The notes under the pieces were generated by a model. It searched no databases. It was not told where the DNA came from and was given only the letters and a program-made list of their open reading frames with translations. A stretch of DNA of 64,000 nucleotides from Bathymodiolus brooksi (taxonomy: Eukaryota > Mollusca > Bivalvia > Mytilida > Modiolidae), in contig OY804577.1 of the NCBI GenBank assembly GCA_963680875.1, positions 105,039,906 to 105,103,905 of the forward strand, in the 5' to 3' direction. The translations under genes and the position numbers were made by a program. Shown piece by piece: positions 26,101 to 41,100 of the stretch. Position 1 is the first letter of the stretch; each line of letters starts with the position of its first letter.

Positions 26101-29100
26101 GGTTCGGGCAGATTGACAAAAGGATAGCTAAGATATGCTAAGATTCGGGGAGATTGACAAAAGGATAGCTAAAATATGTTAAGGTTCGGGGAGATTGACA
26201 AAAGGATAGCTAAAATATGTTAAGGTTCGGAGAGATTGACAAAAGGATAGCTAAAATATGCTAAGGTTCGGGGAGATTGACAAAAGGATAGCTAAAATAT
26301 GCTAAGGTTCGGGGAGATTGACAAAAGGATATATAAAATATGTTAAGGTTCGGGGAGATTGACAAAAGGATAGCTAAAATATGCTAAGGTTCGGTGAGAT
26401 TGACTAAAGGATAGCTAAAATATGTTAAGGTTCGGGGAGATTGACAAAAGGATACCTAAAATATGTTAAGGTTATTGTGCTTCGGGGAGATCGACCTTTT
26501 ATATAAGGTTTTGATAATTTACATTATATAGAAACAGTAAATTCCAATGATAGATATATCTTATAAACCATGTCAATGTTTAAGCACTGACTATCCCTCG
26601 GGTATTATATGTCCACCAGCAGATGTATCGCACCAACGATGGTAATAAAATGTAGGTACAATGTATGTAATTTAGTACGAGCGACCTTTTTGGGGATACC
26701 CTTCTTCATGTACGCTCGAAGTAAAAATATTTGAAAGTCAAATGATTTTAAAGTCGTTGAGGACTAAGGTTACCTATTCCTGGCGGAGAAGAATTTAAGG
26801 TTTTACAATTGCATAATTGAGAATTATTGACAGTGACGATATACCGACACAAATAGCCTTAACCTAGTATTTTATGTTCACTGTTTATTAGCAGCTAGAG
26901 TGTGTCGTTCCGCAGATGACCTTTGTCACAAAAGGGTGAACATATTCCCTGTGGGGACGGCGTCAACAAATTTTACGTTTGTCAACATCTATGAGTCGTG
27001 TGTTCTCTATATTTGGTTGTTTTTGGAAATCAAGTTATACGCCGTGTAATTTATGGTACATACATTCGCTATATTTGGTTGTTTTTGGAAATCAAGTTAT
27101 ACGACGTGTAATTTATGGTACATACATTCACTATATTTGGTTGTTTTTGGAAATCAAGTTATACGCCGTATAATTTATGGTACATACATTCACTATATTT
27201 AGTTGTTTTTGGAAATCAAGTTGTACGCCGTGTAATTTATGGTACATACATTCACTATATTTGGTTGTTTTTGGAAATCAAGTTATACGCCGTATAATTT
27301 ATGGTACATACATTCACTATATTTAGTTGTTTTTGGAAATCAAGTTGTACGCCGTGTAATTTATGGTACATAAATTCACTATATTTGGTTGTTTTTAGAA
27401 ATCAAGTTATACGCCGTGTAATTTATGGTACATAAATTCACTATATTTGGTTGTTTTTAGAAATCAAGTTATACGCCGTGTAATTTATGGTACATAAATT
27501 CACTATATTTGGTTGTTTTTAGAAATCAAGTTATACGCCGTGTAATTTATGGTACATACATTCACTATATTTGGTTGTTTTTAGAAATCAAGTTATACGC
27601 CGTGTAATTTATGGTACATAAATTCACTCTATTTGGTTGTTTTTGGAAATCAAGTTATACGCCGTGTAATTTATGGTACATACATTCACAATATTTGGTT
27701 GTTTTTAGAAATCAAGTTATACGCCGTGTATTTTATGGTACATACATTCACTATATTTGTTTGTTTTTAGAAATCAAGTTATACGCCGTGTAATTTATGG
27801 TACATAAATTCACTATATTTGGTTGTTTTTGGAAATCAAGTTATACGCCGTGTAATTTATGGTACATACATTCACTATATTTGGTTGTTTTTAGAAATCA
27901 AGTTATACGCCGTGTATTTTATGGTACATACATTCACTATATTTGTTTGTTTTTAGAAATCAAGTTATACGCCGTGTAATTTATGGTACATACATTCACT
28001 ATATTTGGTTGTTTTTAGAAATCAAGTTATACGCCGTGTAATTTATGGTACATACATTCACTATATTTGGTTGTTTTTAGAAATCAAGCTATACGCCGTG
28101 TAATTTATGGTACATACATTCACTATATTTGGTTGTTTTTAGAAATCAAGTTATACGCCGTGTAATTTATGGTACATAAATTCACTCTATTTGGTTGTTT
28201 TTGGAAATCAAGTTATACGCCGTGTAATTTATGGTACATACATTCACAATATTTGGTTGTTTTTAGAAATCAAGTTATACGCCGTGTATTTTATGGTACA
28301 TACATTCACTATATTTGTTTGTTTTTAGAAATCAAGTTATACGCCGTGTAATTTATGGTACATAAATTCACTATATTTGGTTGTTTTTGGAAATCAAGTT
28401 ATACGCCGTGTAATTTATGGTACATACATTCACTATATTTGGTTGTTTTTAGAAATCAAGTTATACGCCGTGTATTTTATGGTACATACATTCACTATAT
28501 TTGTTTGTTTTTAGAAATCAAGTTATACGCCGTGTAATTTATGGTACATACATTCACTATATTTGGTTGTTTTTAGAAATCAAGTTATACGCCGTGTAAT
28601 TTATGGTACATACATTCACTATATTTGGTTGTTTTTAGAAATCAAGTTATACGCCGTGTAATTTATGGTACATACATTCACTATATTTGGTTGTTTTTAG
28701 AAATCAAGTTATACGCCGTGTAATTTATGGTACATACATTCACTATATTTGGTTGTTTTTAGAAATCATGTTATACGCCGTGTAATTTATGGTACATACA
28801 TTCACTATATTTGGTTGTTTTTAGAAATCAAGTTATACGCCGTGTAATTTATGGTACATAAATTCACTATATTTGGTTGTTTTTAGAAATCAAGTTATAC
28901 GCCGTGTAATTTATGGTACATAATTTCACTATATTTGGTTGTTTTTGGAAATCAAGTTATACGCCGTGTAATTTATGGTACATAAATTCACTATATTTGG
29001 TTGTTTTTGGAAATCAAGTTATACGCCGTGTAATTTATGGTACCTAAATTCACTATATTTGGTTGTTTTTGGAAATCAAGTTATATGCCGTGTAATTTAT

Positions 29101-32100
29101 GGTACATACATTCACTATATTTAGTTGTTTTTAGAAATCAAGTTATACACCGTGTAATTTATGGTACATACATTCACTATATTTGGTTGTTTTTAGAAAT
29201 CAAGTTATACGCCGTGTATTTTATGGTACATACATTCACTATATTTGTTTGTTTTTAGAAATCAAGTTATACGCCGTGTAATTTATGGTACATACATTCA
29301 CTATATTTGGTTGTTTTTAGAAATCAAGTTATACGCCGTGTAATTTATGGTACATACATTCACTATATTTGGTTGTTTTTAGAAATCAAGTTATACGCCG
29401 TGTATTTTATGGTACATACATTCACTATATTTAGTTGTTTTTAGAAATCAAGTTATACGCCGTGTAATTTATGGTACATAAATTCACTATATTTGGTTGT
29501 TTTTGGAAATCAAGTTATACGCCGTGTAATTTATGGTACATACATTCACTATATTTGGTTGTTTTTATAAATCAAGTTATACGCCGTGTAATTTATGGTA
29601 CATAAATTCACTCTATTTGGTTGTTTTTGGAAATCAAGTTATACGCCGTGTAATTTATGGTACATACATTCACTATATTTGGTTGTTTTTAGAAATCAAG
29701 TTATACGCCGTGTAATTTATGGTACATACATTCACTATATTTGGTTGTTTTTAGAAATCATGTTATACCCCGTGTAATTTATGGTACATACATTCACTAT
29801 ATTTGGTTGTTTTTAGAAATCAAGTTATACGCCGTGTAATTTATGGTACATAAATTCACTATATTTGGTTGTTTTTAGAAATCAAGTTATACGCCGTGTA
29901 ATTTATGGTACATAAATTCACTATATTTGGTTGTTTTTAGAAATCAAGTTATACGCCGTGTAATTTATGGTACATAAATTCACTATATTTGGTTGTTTTT
30001 AGAAATCAAGTTATACGCCGTGTAATTTATGGTACCTAAATTCACTATATTTGGTTGTTTTTGGAAATCAAGTTATACGCCGTGTAATTTATGGTACATA
30101 AATTCACTATATTTGGTTGTTTTTGGAAATCAAGTTATACGCCGTGTAATTTATGGTACATACATTCACTATATTTGGTTGTTTTTAGAAATCAAGTTAT
30201 ATGCCGTGTAATTTATGGTACATAAATTCACTATATTTGGTTGTTCTTAGAAATCAAGTTATACGCCGTGTAATTTATGGTACATAAATTCACTATATTT
30301 GGTTGTTTTTGGAAATCAAGTTATACGCCGTGTAATTTATGGTACATACATTCTCTATATTTGGTTGTTTTTAGAAATCAAGTTATACGCCGTGTAATTT
30401 ATGGTACATACATTCACTATATTTGGTTGTTTTTAGAAATCAAGTTATACGCCGTGTAATTTATGGTACATAAATTCACTATATTTGGTTGTTTTTAGAA
30501 ATCAAGTTATACGCCGTGTAATTTATGGTACATAAATTCACTATATTTGGTTGTTTTTAGAAATCAAGTTATACGCCGTGTAATTTATGGTACCTAAATT
30601 CACTATATTTGGTTGTTTTTAGAAATCAAGTTATACGCCGTGTAATTTATGGTACATAAATTCACTATATTTGGTTGTTTTTGGAAATCAAGTTATACGC
30701 CGTGTAATTTATGGTACATACATTCACTATATTTGGTTGTTTTTAGAAATCAAGTTATATGCCGTGTAATTTATGGTACATAAATTCACTATATTTGGTT
30801 GTTTTTAGAAATCAAGTTATACGCCGTGTAATTTATGGTACATAAATTCACTATATTTGGTTGTTTTTGGAAATCAAGTTATACGCCGTGTAATTTATGG
30901 TACATACATTCACTATATTTGGTTGTTTTTAGAAATCAAGTTATACGCCGTGTAATTTATGGTACATACATTCACTATATTTGGTTGTTTTTAGAAATCA
31001 AGTTATACGCCGTGTAATTTATGGTACATACATTCACTATATTTGGTTGTTTTTAGAAATCAAGTTATACGCCGTGTAATTTATGGTACATAAATAAAAA
31101 CGTAGATATCTAATTTAGTGCACATGAAGCGTTTCTTGAATAACCTTCATCAGGTACGTAATAACCTTCATCAGGTACGCTCAAACCCAAAATAATTGAA
31201 AGCCAAATATTTTAAAGTGCTTAAATAGATTGAACTTTTATAAATTACTTTCACAGGAACTGTAAGTAAAGCTTAAGCATAAATATATCTAATAAACTAT
31301 GTCGGTGCCAAAGCACTAACTACTGAGGAACTAATAGGACATCAGCAGTTTAGATGTATCGACGTAATAAAAACGTAGATATCTAATTTATTGCGCATAC
31401 GTAAGGCAAGTGCAATATGGACATGTTCTCGATATCATATGTATTCTATGGTCAACATATATATTATATTATATTGCTCATATATAGACAAGGGGAGGCA
31501 TATTGGTTTGTTCACACTTGTTATTTATTTAAAGAGCTACAATGTGTTACGGTAAAAAAACCCAGAAAAGTAACAATCCAGAAGACACAAAACAAATAAT
31601 GCATAAACAAAGACTCAACTGAATAGTTGAATTAGACACATGGATGCTCTCAGTATATAAAAAAACGAAAGGCATTAATGTTTGAATGCGAGTATAACTA
31701 AGTCTTCAGTCATTGTATTCTGTGGGTCTATATCCACCAAAGATGCTCGTTGTAGAGATTGCTGGCCAGAGCTTATGGTCATATTTGTTTAGAATGGACT
31801 TACTCGTACTCCAAAAGAACTCTTTAAACATTGAATACAGTGCTCTAGTTTCTGTTACGTGTATGTGTACAAAAAGTATACTAAGCAGTTGTAAGTACCA
31901 TATGACCAGGAGTAACATGATACCTTCCGAAAATACAGGTTAATAGTATTTATCATATCATGTACAGCCAGTTTGATGTATCAATACTCTATTTTCCCTA
32001 CAGCATAAAGGACAGCCATCAATTGGGCTACAGCCATCGTCTAGCAGTTCTTTACAAATATTTTAATGTTTCTCCGATATGATTTTTTCTTTGCTTGTCA

Positions 32101-35100
32101 TCAAACAGATCCTTTCATGGATATTTCTCCACATGTGTTTCCTTTCGATTTATTATTATCGTGAATTAATCGATTGTAAATGGAACTTATTGTATATCTT
32201 TTATTTCTTGTAAAGGAATTTAAAAAAAATTCATTGGAAAATGTTAGCTAACAAAAAATGAATATATTAATCGGTTACCTGAACCTAGTATACTAAAAGA
32301 ATGGTAATAATGTTACCTGTCTTACCTTTAATTCACTTTTTCACCTTTAATCTTATTACAAATTCAAATATAGACCACCGGGAAATTCTTGATTTGAAAT
32401 ATGTCGGGTATGTTGAAGGTACAAACTTCGACAAACTATTGTCAGCGAATTTCAACATCCCTACGTATTAACTTTGTCTAAGCTTATAGCCCTTGTTGTT
32501 ATACATAGACTCATAATTTTACGAGCATGTGTCGTTTGTCTTATAACATGTCCACGATAATAAATCTCCTAAACTAAGAGATTGTAGATTATGTTTTGTT
32601 GTTTGAAGATGACAGATAAAATATTGTATAACTATTTTTGTATTGCATTTAGTTATGAGTCATTGTTATGGACAGAAAGAATCATATTTAAATTGATGCG
32701 ACAGTAAACATGTGTCTTAATACATAATCAGTTATTACATCTTTACTGAATAACACCTGTATGTATACATCGGAATAACCCCCAAAAGACGATATTATTC
32801 TTGCTTGGACAAATTTATCCTGTATATATTGTGTATACTTTAATACTGACAATTTTGATAGATACTTTAATCTTCATAGTGAGTAAGGAGTAAATGGCTT
32901 TTCTGTCGATAGCTGCCTGAGTTATTATTGTAGACAAGTAGAGTTGGCTTCAGGAAGCTGTTTGTAGTGAAATATTTTTTTTTATTGATCAGTAGAATGT
33001 TAACTAGAATGAACTTTAGCTTGCTGTCTGACTACAGTCCGACAGTGTACGAGTGAGCTGCAGCTAGATTTCTATGCTAAAATATTAATAATTGAGAGCT
33101 GTAATGAATTATTATTGCCGACAAGTTGAGTGAGATCTGTAATTAACTATCATCGTCGACAAATAGAGTGAACTGTAGAATTGTGGACAGCTGTAGATAG
33201 TTTCTATAATGAAATATTTTGATCGGCAAGACGAAAGAGCTGCAACTAGATGTGTGTAATGAACTACATATTGTATGCAGTAGAGTGAGCTGCAGATACC
33301 TGTAGGTAATAGTGTATTGTTGACAGACAGGGGTTAACGTTATCTACACGTAGAGGGAGGTATGCATAAATGTTTACCTTACGAGAAATTAAATCATCCC
33401 AAACTTTGAAATTCGCTAAATCTCGTTCGTTGAAATATTGTAGACAAAGTTGGCAATTTTGCAGCTATATAGTTGCGGGATGATGATAAGTTCTGCTTAG
33501 TACTAGATCAAGCTGAGAATCCCCATTATGAGTGGTAGCTTAACAACCGCTGGAATGTATGTCGCTCCACTCGGACAAATTATCCCGACTCCGAGTCAAC
33601 CAGATTTCAGTCTTAATCCTAATGTAGAGTGTTTAGTACGGAAGCAGCAGATATAAATGTTATATCTTTAGTCTTTTGTTTGACCTGACCGAGCAGGGAA
33701 CCATCATTTTCTATACTCGAGTCTAACACTCTTATTGTTAACACTGAGACGGTCGACTCTAATTATGTGTGTTACAAACATGTACAGACAGTCATAGTCC
33801 ATCTTGCTAGACTTCTGTGTGTAGATGGATTATTATTTAGAATATAGACCTACCGAAGATCAACACTACGACGATATTAAAATAAATACAAAAACACCAA
33901 TGCTTGGATAAATCCAATTACAAGAACATTTAGGATACTTTAAGTGTTATGGGAAATTTGGCTTCTCTTGTAATACATATATACTACATGTATATCTCAT
34001 GAAGACCCGTTGTTAGTAACATTAGAAGTTCTTTACATGAGAATTATGTCTGAAATAAATTTTAAGTGTCAATTAAGTTTAAAATGAAACATAAATTTAA
34101 TTAAGGTTTGTACAACCCAGTCCTGAAATATATCCTTTGTTTTACTGTCTCTATAGAAATTTAATTAGTCAAATTTCTGGAATACAGAAGACATATTAGC
34201 AATGAGTACCATATGCAATATCAGGGATGGATCCAGGGGGGGGGGGCCTAAAATTGGAAAAAATACGATTTTTTGGCGTAAAATCGTGATTTTTCACACG
34301 AAATACCCCAACAATTTTCGCGCTGCCCTCCGCTCGGCGCAATTCCCCCCCCCCCCCCCCCCCTAAGTTGAACTCCTGGATCCGACCCTAAATATATACA
34401 TTGCCTATATGGTAAAACCCCTAAGATTGATTCGATGATCTCATTGTAACTAAAATATGTAAATAGACTCCAATATATTCCATTGCTATTCAATTGAATT
34501 AATTTCTTTGTTTATTTGGATGTCAATATATACCTATGTCTAATTATATCTATAAACTATTAGAATTATTTATCATTACATTAAAGGTGATGTATACAAT
34601 TATATGTCAACATGATGTGTGTTTAAAATATCTAATCAAAATCATACCTCTAGACTTATTACAACATAGACATATCTTATTTGTAATGCATACTGTTACG
34701 TCTTTGGAACACCTTTTCTATCCTTCATATATAGATAATTGCCACTTAGGCATTTTGAATATTTTAAGGATGTTCGGTTCGTCTTTACATCCAGTTGTTT
34801 GTAGGAGGGTTCATTTTGCTTACTTATAGTGGGGTCCAACACATATTGACTATATGAGTAGCATGGCAGGTGTCTTGTGGGAGAAAGGGGCTGCTTGCCC
34901 TTCGCGGGTGCCTGGGTTCGCCTCCGGTTTTTGGTGGGTCCGTGTTGCTCATCTTTTTAGTTTTCTGTGTTGTATTTATTTTCCTTGGTTTGTCTTCGTC
35001 CTGTGTCTTGTGTACCCAATATTTCTAGTTTCTGTGGACTGTTCATTCTTGATTGCCCTTCGGTTTTCTCTAACATTTATGTATCTATTTTCCACCTGAT

Positions 35101-38100
35101 CTCTCAAGAAGACCTTTTTTGTTATAGCTAGGGTATTTTGTGTTATCGTCCCTTTCAGTGGTCTTTAGCTACAGATGTATATCATTACTACCAGAATGAA
35201 TGAGGGAAGAAATACCGGACTGTTGTAACAAAATGGCCGATGACCCCCTCAGCCATTTTCATGTATGCTCAGTATAATGATCTACAACCAACATATTGTT
35301 TCGTCTTAGCTAGTACTCAGCTAACAATGAACATTCACCCACCTTGCATTTGTTTACTACCCATGTTCATGTTCTCATAATATAGGTGAGAGGGGTCTTA
35401 TAACTTGAAGTGAAAGTATGCATGTTTATTTATTGTATGTTTGTATCTATTTGGTCGCTGAAGTAGATCTTGGTATCAAAGGTCGGTTCCACATTAGTCT
35501 GTTTAACCACATCATATTTTGTTCTTGTCTTAAGCAAATCCTTCGATTTCCACCGGCGTTTCTCCTTGTCATTTCGCCGTTTACTGGTTTTATATTTGCT
35601 AGAGATCCAGTTCCTGTTGTTGTTGTTGATTACTGTCAATCATTACCAATTATATAAACGTGTAGATATCTTAATTTAGTATGTTTGTTTGTTTGTTTGA
35701 TGGTGTTTAACTCCACTTTCAACAATATTTCAGCTATATCGTGGTGGTCAGTTTTATTGGTGGAGGAAACCGGAGAAAATCACCGACATGTTGCAAGTCA
35801 CTGACAAACTTTATCACATAATGTTGTATACCTCGTCCTGATCGAGATTCGAACTCACAAAATCAGTGGTGATAGGCATTGATTGCATAGGTAGTTGTAA
35901 ATCCAACTATCATACGATCACGGCCAAGACAGTCCCTAATTTAGTATGCATAACGCGCTCCTGGGATAACATTCATTGGGTAGGCTCAAAGTCAAAATGA
36001 AAATATTTAAAGGCCAAATAATTCAAAAATTTATGTGAGCAAGAAAATTAAAGTTCTTTATTACCTTAGTAATTCATATAACTATGGACATATTTTATGT
36101 AGTTCGTCTTATAAATTCCAAATAAGCGTAAAAATAAAATATTCAGATATGGAGGACCACTTGCTAATGAGAACCCTTATCATCGTGCAATAAACATCAT
36201 TCATAATTTACAGTTAAACCATCTTCCGCATTGTTAAGGTTCTTATTCCTAACCAATCAATTGTACTGGATTACACAGTCTTAATGATAATGGAATATAT
36301 CAGCTAATAACCTTGATTTGTTACTAATAGACACTCTGTGGGGGGTAAAACGCTATGTGTCAATATTTCGATGAATGTTTACCTATTTATAACGTAGATT
36401 CAAGTATGTCTATGTACAACATGTATGGTCTAACAATAACGAATTCCTTCGATACATATATATGTAAATGTGGTCATGTTAAAATTGAAATTATGAAAAC
36501 TTCATCAAATCGTATGATATTTAGCGATTATTTTAATCAGTATCTCAAAGGAACAAATCTAGGACGAAGTAGCATGTGGATATATATATAACATAATTTA
36601 TTTTGAAAGTGGTTTTATTTGGAATGGCGTATTAACATACAAAATTTTCCATATTTACTTTGTCCCTACAAAGATTTTTGAATTGATTGAAAATTAGCAG
36701 ATTTTGTGAATGTCCATAGATATAGGCATTGATAGATAAATATAGGTACCGATAGATAAATATTTTTCTATAGTTCTTCTTCAATTTTACGGCTTCTGAT
36801 AACTCCTTTTGGTATTTTAAATTTGTGTCGACTTTTTATACATGTTACGACGTCTTACTTTAAGTTTAACACGTTATTGACACTCGACATTCTCCGAGAA
36901 CTTCAGATTCCATTAAATCACATCACCGCGATATAGATGAACAATTTGCTGAAAACGTGATAAATGAAACAGTGATACTCATGTGGACAATTAAACACAT
37001 TAGATGTTCTTAAAGGGTGTTAATAGAACGTGTAAAATTAATGATCTAAAAACCATGTACAAAGACATGATATGACATGAATAATGCACGGTCATAAAAC
37101 CCGAAGTATTCTGTTTTGTTTACACGGTGTGTGACAAACAAATTATTGGTTCTATATTTATACGATTTTCTATTATTAACGTGTGTGCTCAAAGGCAGCT
37201 CATCATAGACACTAACCGCATCGGTAGTGTAATGGTTAGCGTGTTCGCCTCGAGTGCGGTAGATCGTGGGTTCGTGTCCCTGTTTGGGTCATAACAAAGA
37301 CTATGAAATTGGTATTTCCTTCCTTCTCCGATAAGCACACACCATTCAGTAAGGACTAACAGCAAATACTTGTTGGATTGGAATCTGGATAATATGTCCG
37401 AGTGTGGTGACATGTCTATCCGTGGACTGTTGTTTGAGTGAGCTAACACTATCAAAATCTAACTAAGCGTGTTGATCTAGTAAAAAGCGGACATCATCAT
37501 CATTATCATAATTTCCTCGAAGCGTAACTTGTTCACGCCGGCCATGACATAGTTGAAGATTGCTCATTTGGCGCTAAACACTCACTCGCTCACTCATTCA
37601 TATAGACATTTTCCATTTGTAGTTGGCAACAGTAAAATATACTTGCATTTCTTATCTGGAGAGCATGAATTTGTTTGACAAAAGTTGAACTATTTGGTTC
37701 ATCCCCGTCAATGAATTACATTTCCTGCCATTTTGACATCTAGAATCTAGACGGTCAATTAATTGTACGTTGGACATACATACATGTAGTAACAGTTTGA
37801 CAATTTTGATATCTCAATGCTTCAGTCACAGAAAACATATCCTTAACCTTTCTTGAAACTGAAGCACCAAATTGTGTTCACACAGTACTCATAACATGCA
37901 AATAAATGACCGCTCACTTTTCTGGCCTGATACAGGCACTTCAATGAAAAGTGGCGGGGTTACACTGGTTTTATGTGTCTAAACATCCCTAGTGAAATGA
38001 TGCTGTTCACATGTGAGTAAAATGCCATCCATCAAATATACCAAGGCGAACAGTGTTATTATAAAGAACGCTATAATCTTGAACACTATGCATATACAAT

Positions 38101-41100
38101 GTATATTTAATCTTCGTGACACAGTATAATGTAATATGTATAATGGTAGTTCTATTGGTCTTCTTCTTCTTCTTCTTCTTCTTCTTCTTCTTCTTCTTCT
38201 TCTTCTTCTTCTTCTTCTTCTTCTTCTTCTTCTTCCAATACTCTGCATATCGCCTCTGGCGTATTGTCGCAGATTGACGCCGCATGCCCACCGGGAAACG
38301 GCATCCAAAATAAAATCCAAAACTGGAGTATGTACAATTAAAAACATCTATTATCTAAATATTTGATAGTATACAAGGCCATCGTAAGTATTAATAGTGA
38401 AACAAGTCAATGTTGAACCAAAATATAATTGCCAATACCATCTTTCGTTATCTGTACACAATTGACAGAATACTTTTCAACAAGGTGTTGATATCATCCG
38501 ATTTTTTATTTTTTTAAATAAGGCGAGACAATGTTTTAAAAACATTTGAATTAATAGTTTAGTATTCAGAATACGTTGGCGTTGTAAACAATATGAATAC
38601 AAACAGAGAATACAAATAATTAAAAAAGGCGCTTTGATATTGGAAATGAAGAATGCCTCCGATTAAAATGAGATCATATTCTAGTGGAATTTTATGTAAC
38701 CAACAATTAAACAGGTTGCTGTAATTTCCCTAGAAATGTCGATAAGCTTCCATGCATTTAAGAACTGGTCTCTTACTAAATAATCTCATAGCCTAGCCTT
38801 GAAATAGAGCCCTTCGTTACGTACTCGAGGCGGGTTAAGTATCGATCAACTGGATATTTCAGATTTGCTATATGTTTCTATATTTGATTGTTTCTTATTT
38901 CGTTCATGGCGAGGGGTACTCGATACAACATTATGTGATAAAGTTTGTCAGGTACTTGAGGCAGATGGGGGGTTTTCATCAGGTACTCCAGTTTCCTCCT
39001 CCAATAAACTTACCTCCACGATATACTGAAATATTGTTGAAAGTTGCGTTAAACACCATAAAACCAAACCTATTTCATTCTTTGTGGTTTATATTCCTTG
39101 TGTCTGAACCACCGTCTTTGGTATTTATGATTACTCATTTATAGTATGCGGTAGTGATGTATGCTAAAAATAATGTTTATTTGCGGTACGTGAGAATTTA
39201 CGATCATTATTGCCGCATATTACACATGCTTTATTTATTTCCTTCTCATCATATTGATGCATGCCATGAAAACAATAGAAATTTAGAATTAAATATGATT
39301 AATATTTTGGTGTTGTACGAATCTCGATCCATCAAGATATAACAGATCAAGATAGATGGGTACAAATGTGTAATACTGCCAATTGTGGAATACAAATCGT
39401 TCTGTTCATTGTTCTCGGTACAATATCAAATGTTATAAATAAAAACTTAAAATTCATTCCGTTTGTTGTGCATTAAATCCCATAACTAATCATGTTAGCC
39501 TGTTTTGACAATCTCTTTGCACTATTGTATATATCTAGGTATGATGTGAATCATTAAGCACTAAGGTTCACAATGGTCGGAATAAAAAGTCAGCACTTAT
39601 TCGTAATTTGTCGTAATCACAATTCGGTCCTTTCCTTATATGTGACTTATCACTGGGTTTGTAACAAGAGTTACAGTATAGTTAGTGCAGCAGGAACTGG
39701 TTTCTCTTGCGGACCACCTGAGTTCACTTCCTGTTTTAGTGGGGTTTTTGTTGCTTAAGCTTTAGTTTGTTGTGTTGCAGGTAACTTGCAACAGGTCGGT
39801 GGTTTTCTCCGGGTACTCCGATTTCCTCCACCAATAAAACCGACCGCCACAATATAACTGAAATATTGTTGAAAGTGTCGTAAAACACTATAACCCTACC
39901 CCCTTTTGCCTGAACACCATAACCCTACCCCCTTTTGCCTGATTATACCTCTGGTATCTTCAAACTTTTCTTGCATACAGTTTCCACTCGATTAACTAAG
40001 GAGTCCGCTTTACATTCATAAAAATTATCATGATGGAAATGTATTTTAAATAATATATAATGCGCATATGAATTTCGGTCTGTTTATTTTTTTCATAAAA
40101 TTTCTATCTTTCAATTTTGAATCATTTTATTCAAATTAAATATACTAAGATTTGCTTTGTTTACCGTTTTTGGAACACTGTTATTTATGTATCTAAAAAC
40201 AAACTTAATTCTGGGTTTTAATTTTTGGATTCTTGTGAGAAAATAAAAACTGTGAAAGGTGACTAACTGTATTCAGATCTTCGAGATTTGTTCATTAAGT
40301 AGGAAATATTCAATCTTAACAGGTAGAAAATTGTGTTATAATTCTATAGACACTCAAAATATAAGAATACATTGTTTTTCTATAGTTCTAAATGTTGGCC
40401 ATGAGTCCATTCCATATCATGAGATGAGGAATAGTACCATTAATTTAGCAACATCTGTAATAGGGTGCGAAAATATTTAATTTCTGGTAAAAAAAATATT
40501 ATCAGCTAGATAATTCAATATTGATTTTCTTAAAATGTCCCTTCATTTTTTTAAATGGTATGTTTTTATTTTCTTTACGTCACACATTTTACATCATGTT
40601 ATGGAAGTCCAAACGGTGTGCATTCTACTCTTCTAAAGCTTCTTTTACTGATCTATTTTTTTGCTAAGTTGAGGTTAAATCAGTCTTGATATTTCCTCAC
40701 TTGTCTATCATTTTTTCAAACAGTTATTTTTAATAACTATAATTAGTATAATGCACATTACTATAATTCGTATAATGCACATTTCAATTATAATTTGATG
40801 AAAATATTTATATTTATTATTTTTCCATTACAGCATTTCATGTAAGGTTAAAAGACGGTAAAGACTCAAGTTCTGGTAGAGTTGAAATTTCCAAAGATAA
40901 AACAATATGGGGGACAATTTGCGACGATTTCTGGGATAATGATGCAGCTACTGTGGTGTGTCGACAACTAGGTTTTACTTGGGGTGTAAGTATCTACATA
41001 GACATATACACTTCACCTGTCTACAGTAAAGAAAATGGCGTCAATGAGGAGGGAAGAGAAGGCTTCCACTGCAGAAATCGGCAAAAATGCACTAACAAAA

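Noticed and set aside
27003..31094. Many regularly spaced 60-codon frames as a repeated gene family, or the array as a CRISPR locus
   Set aside because: The frames are the same 62-bp unit read through three frames; there are no variable spacers between repeats, so it is a satellite.
31706..31943. Overlapping 70-76 codon frames on both strands as a gene
   Set aside because: No recognisable motif, no splice support, and mirror frames on both strands are common by chance at this length.
37207..37282. A functional tRNA gene
   Set aside because: A and B boxes are present but the acceptor stem does not pair and the sequence continues as a repeated SINE body.
38007..38366. Frames with poly-Lys, poly-Arg, poly-Glu and poly-Leu
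   Set aside because: They are translations of the (CTT)n microsatellite in different frames and strands.
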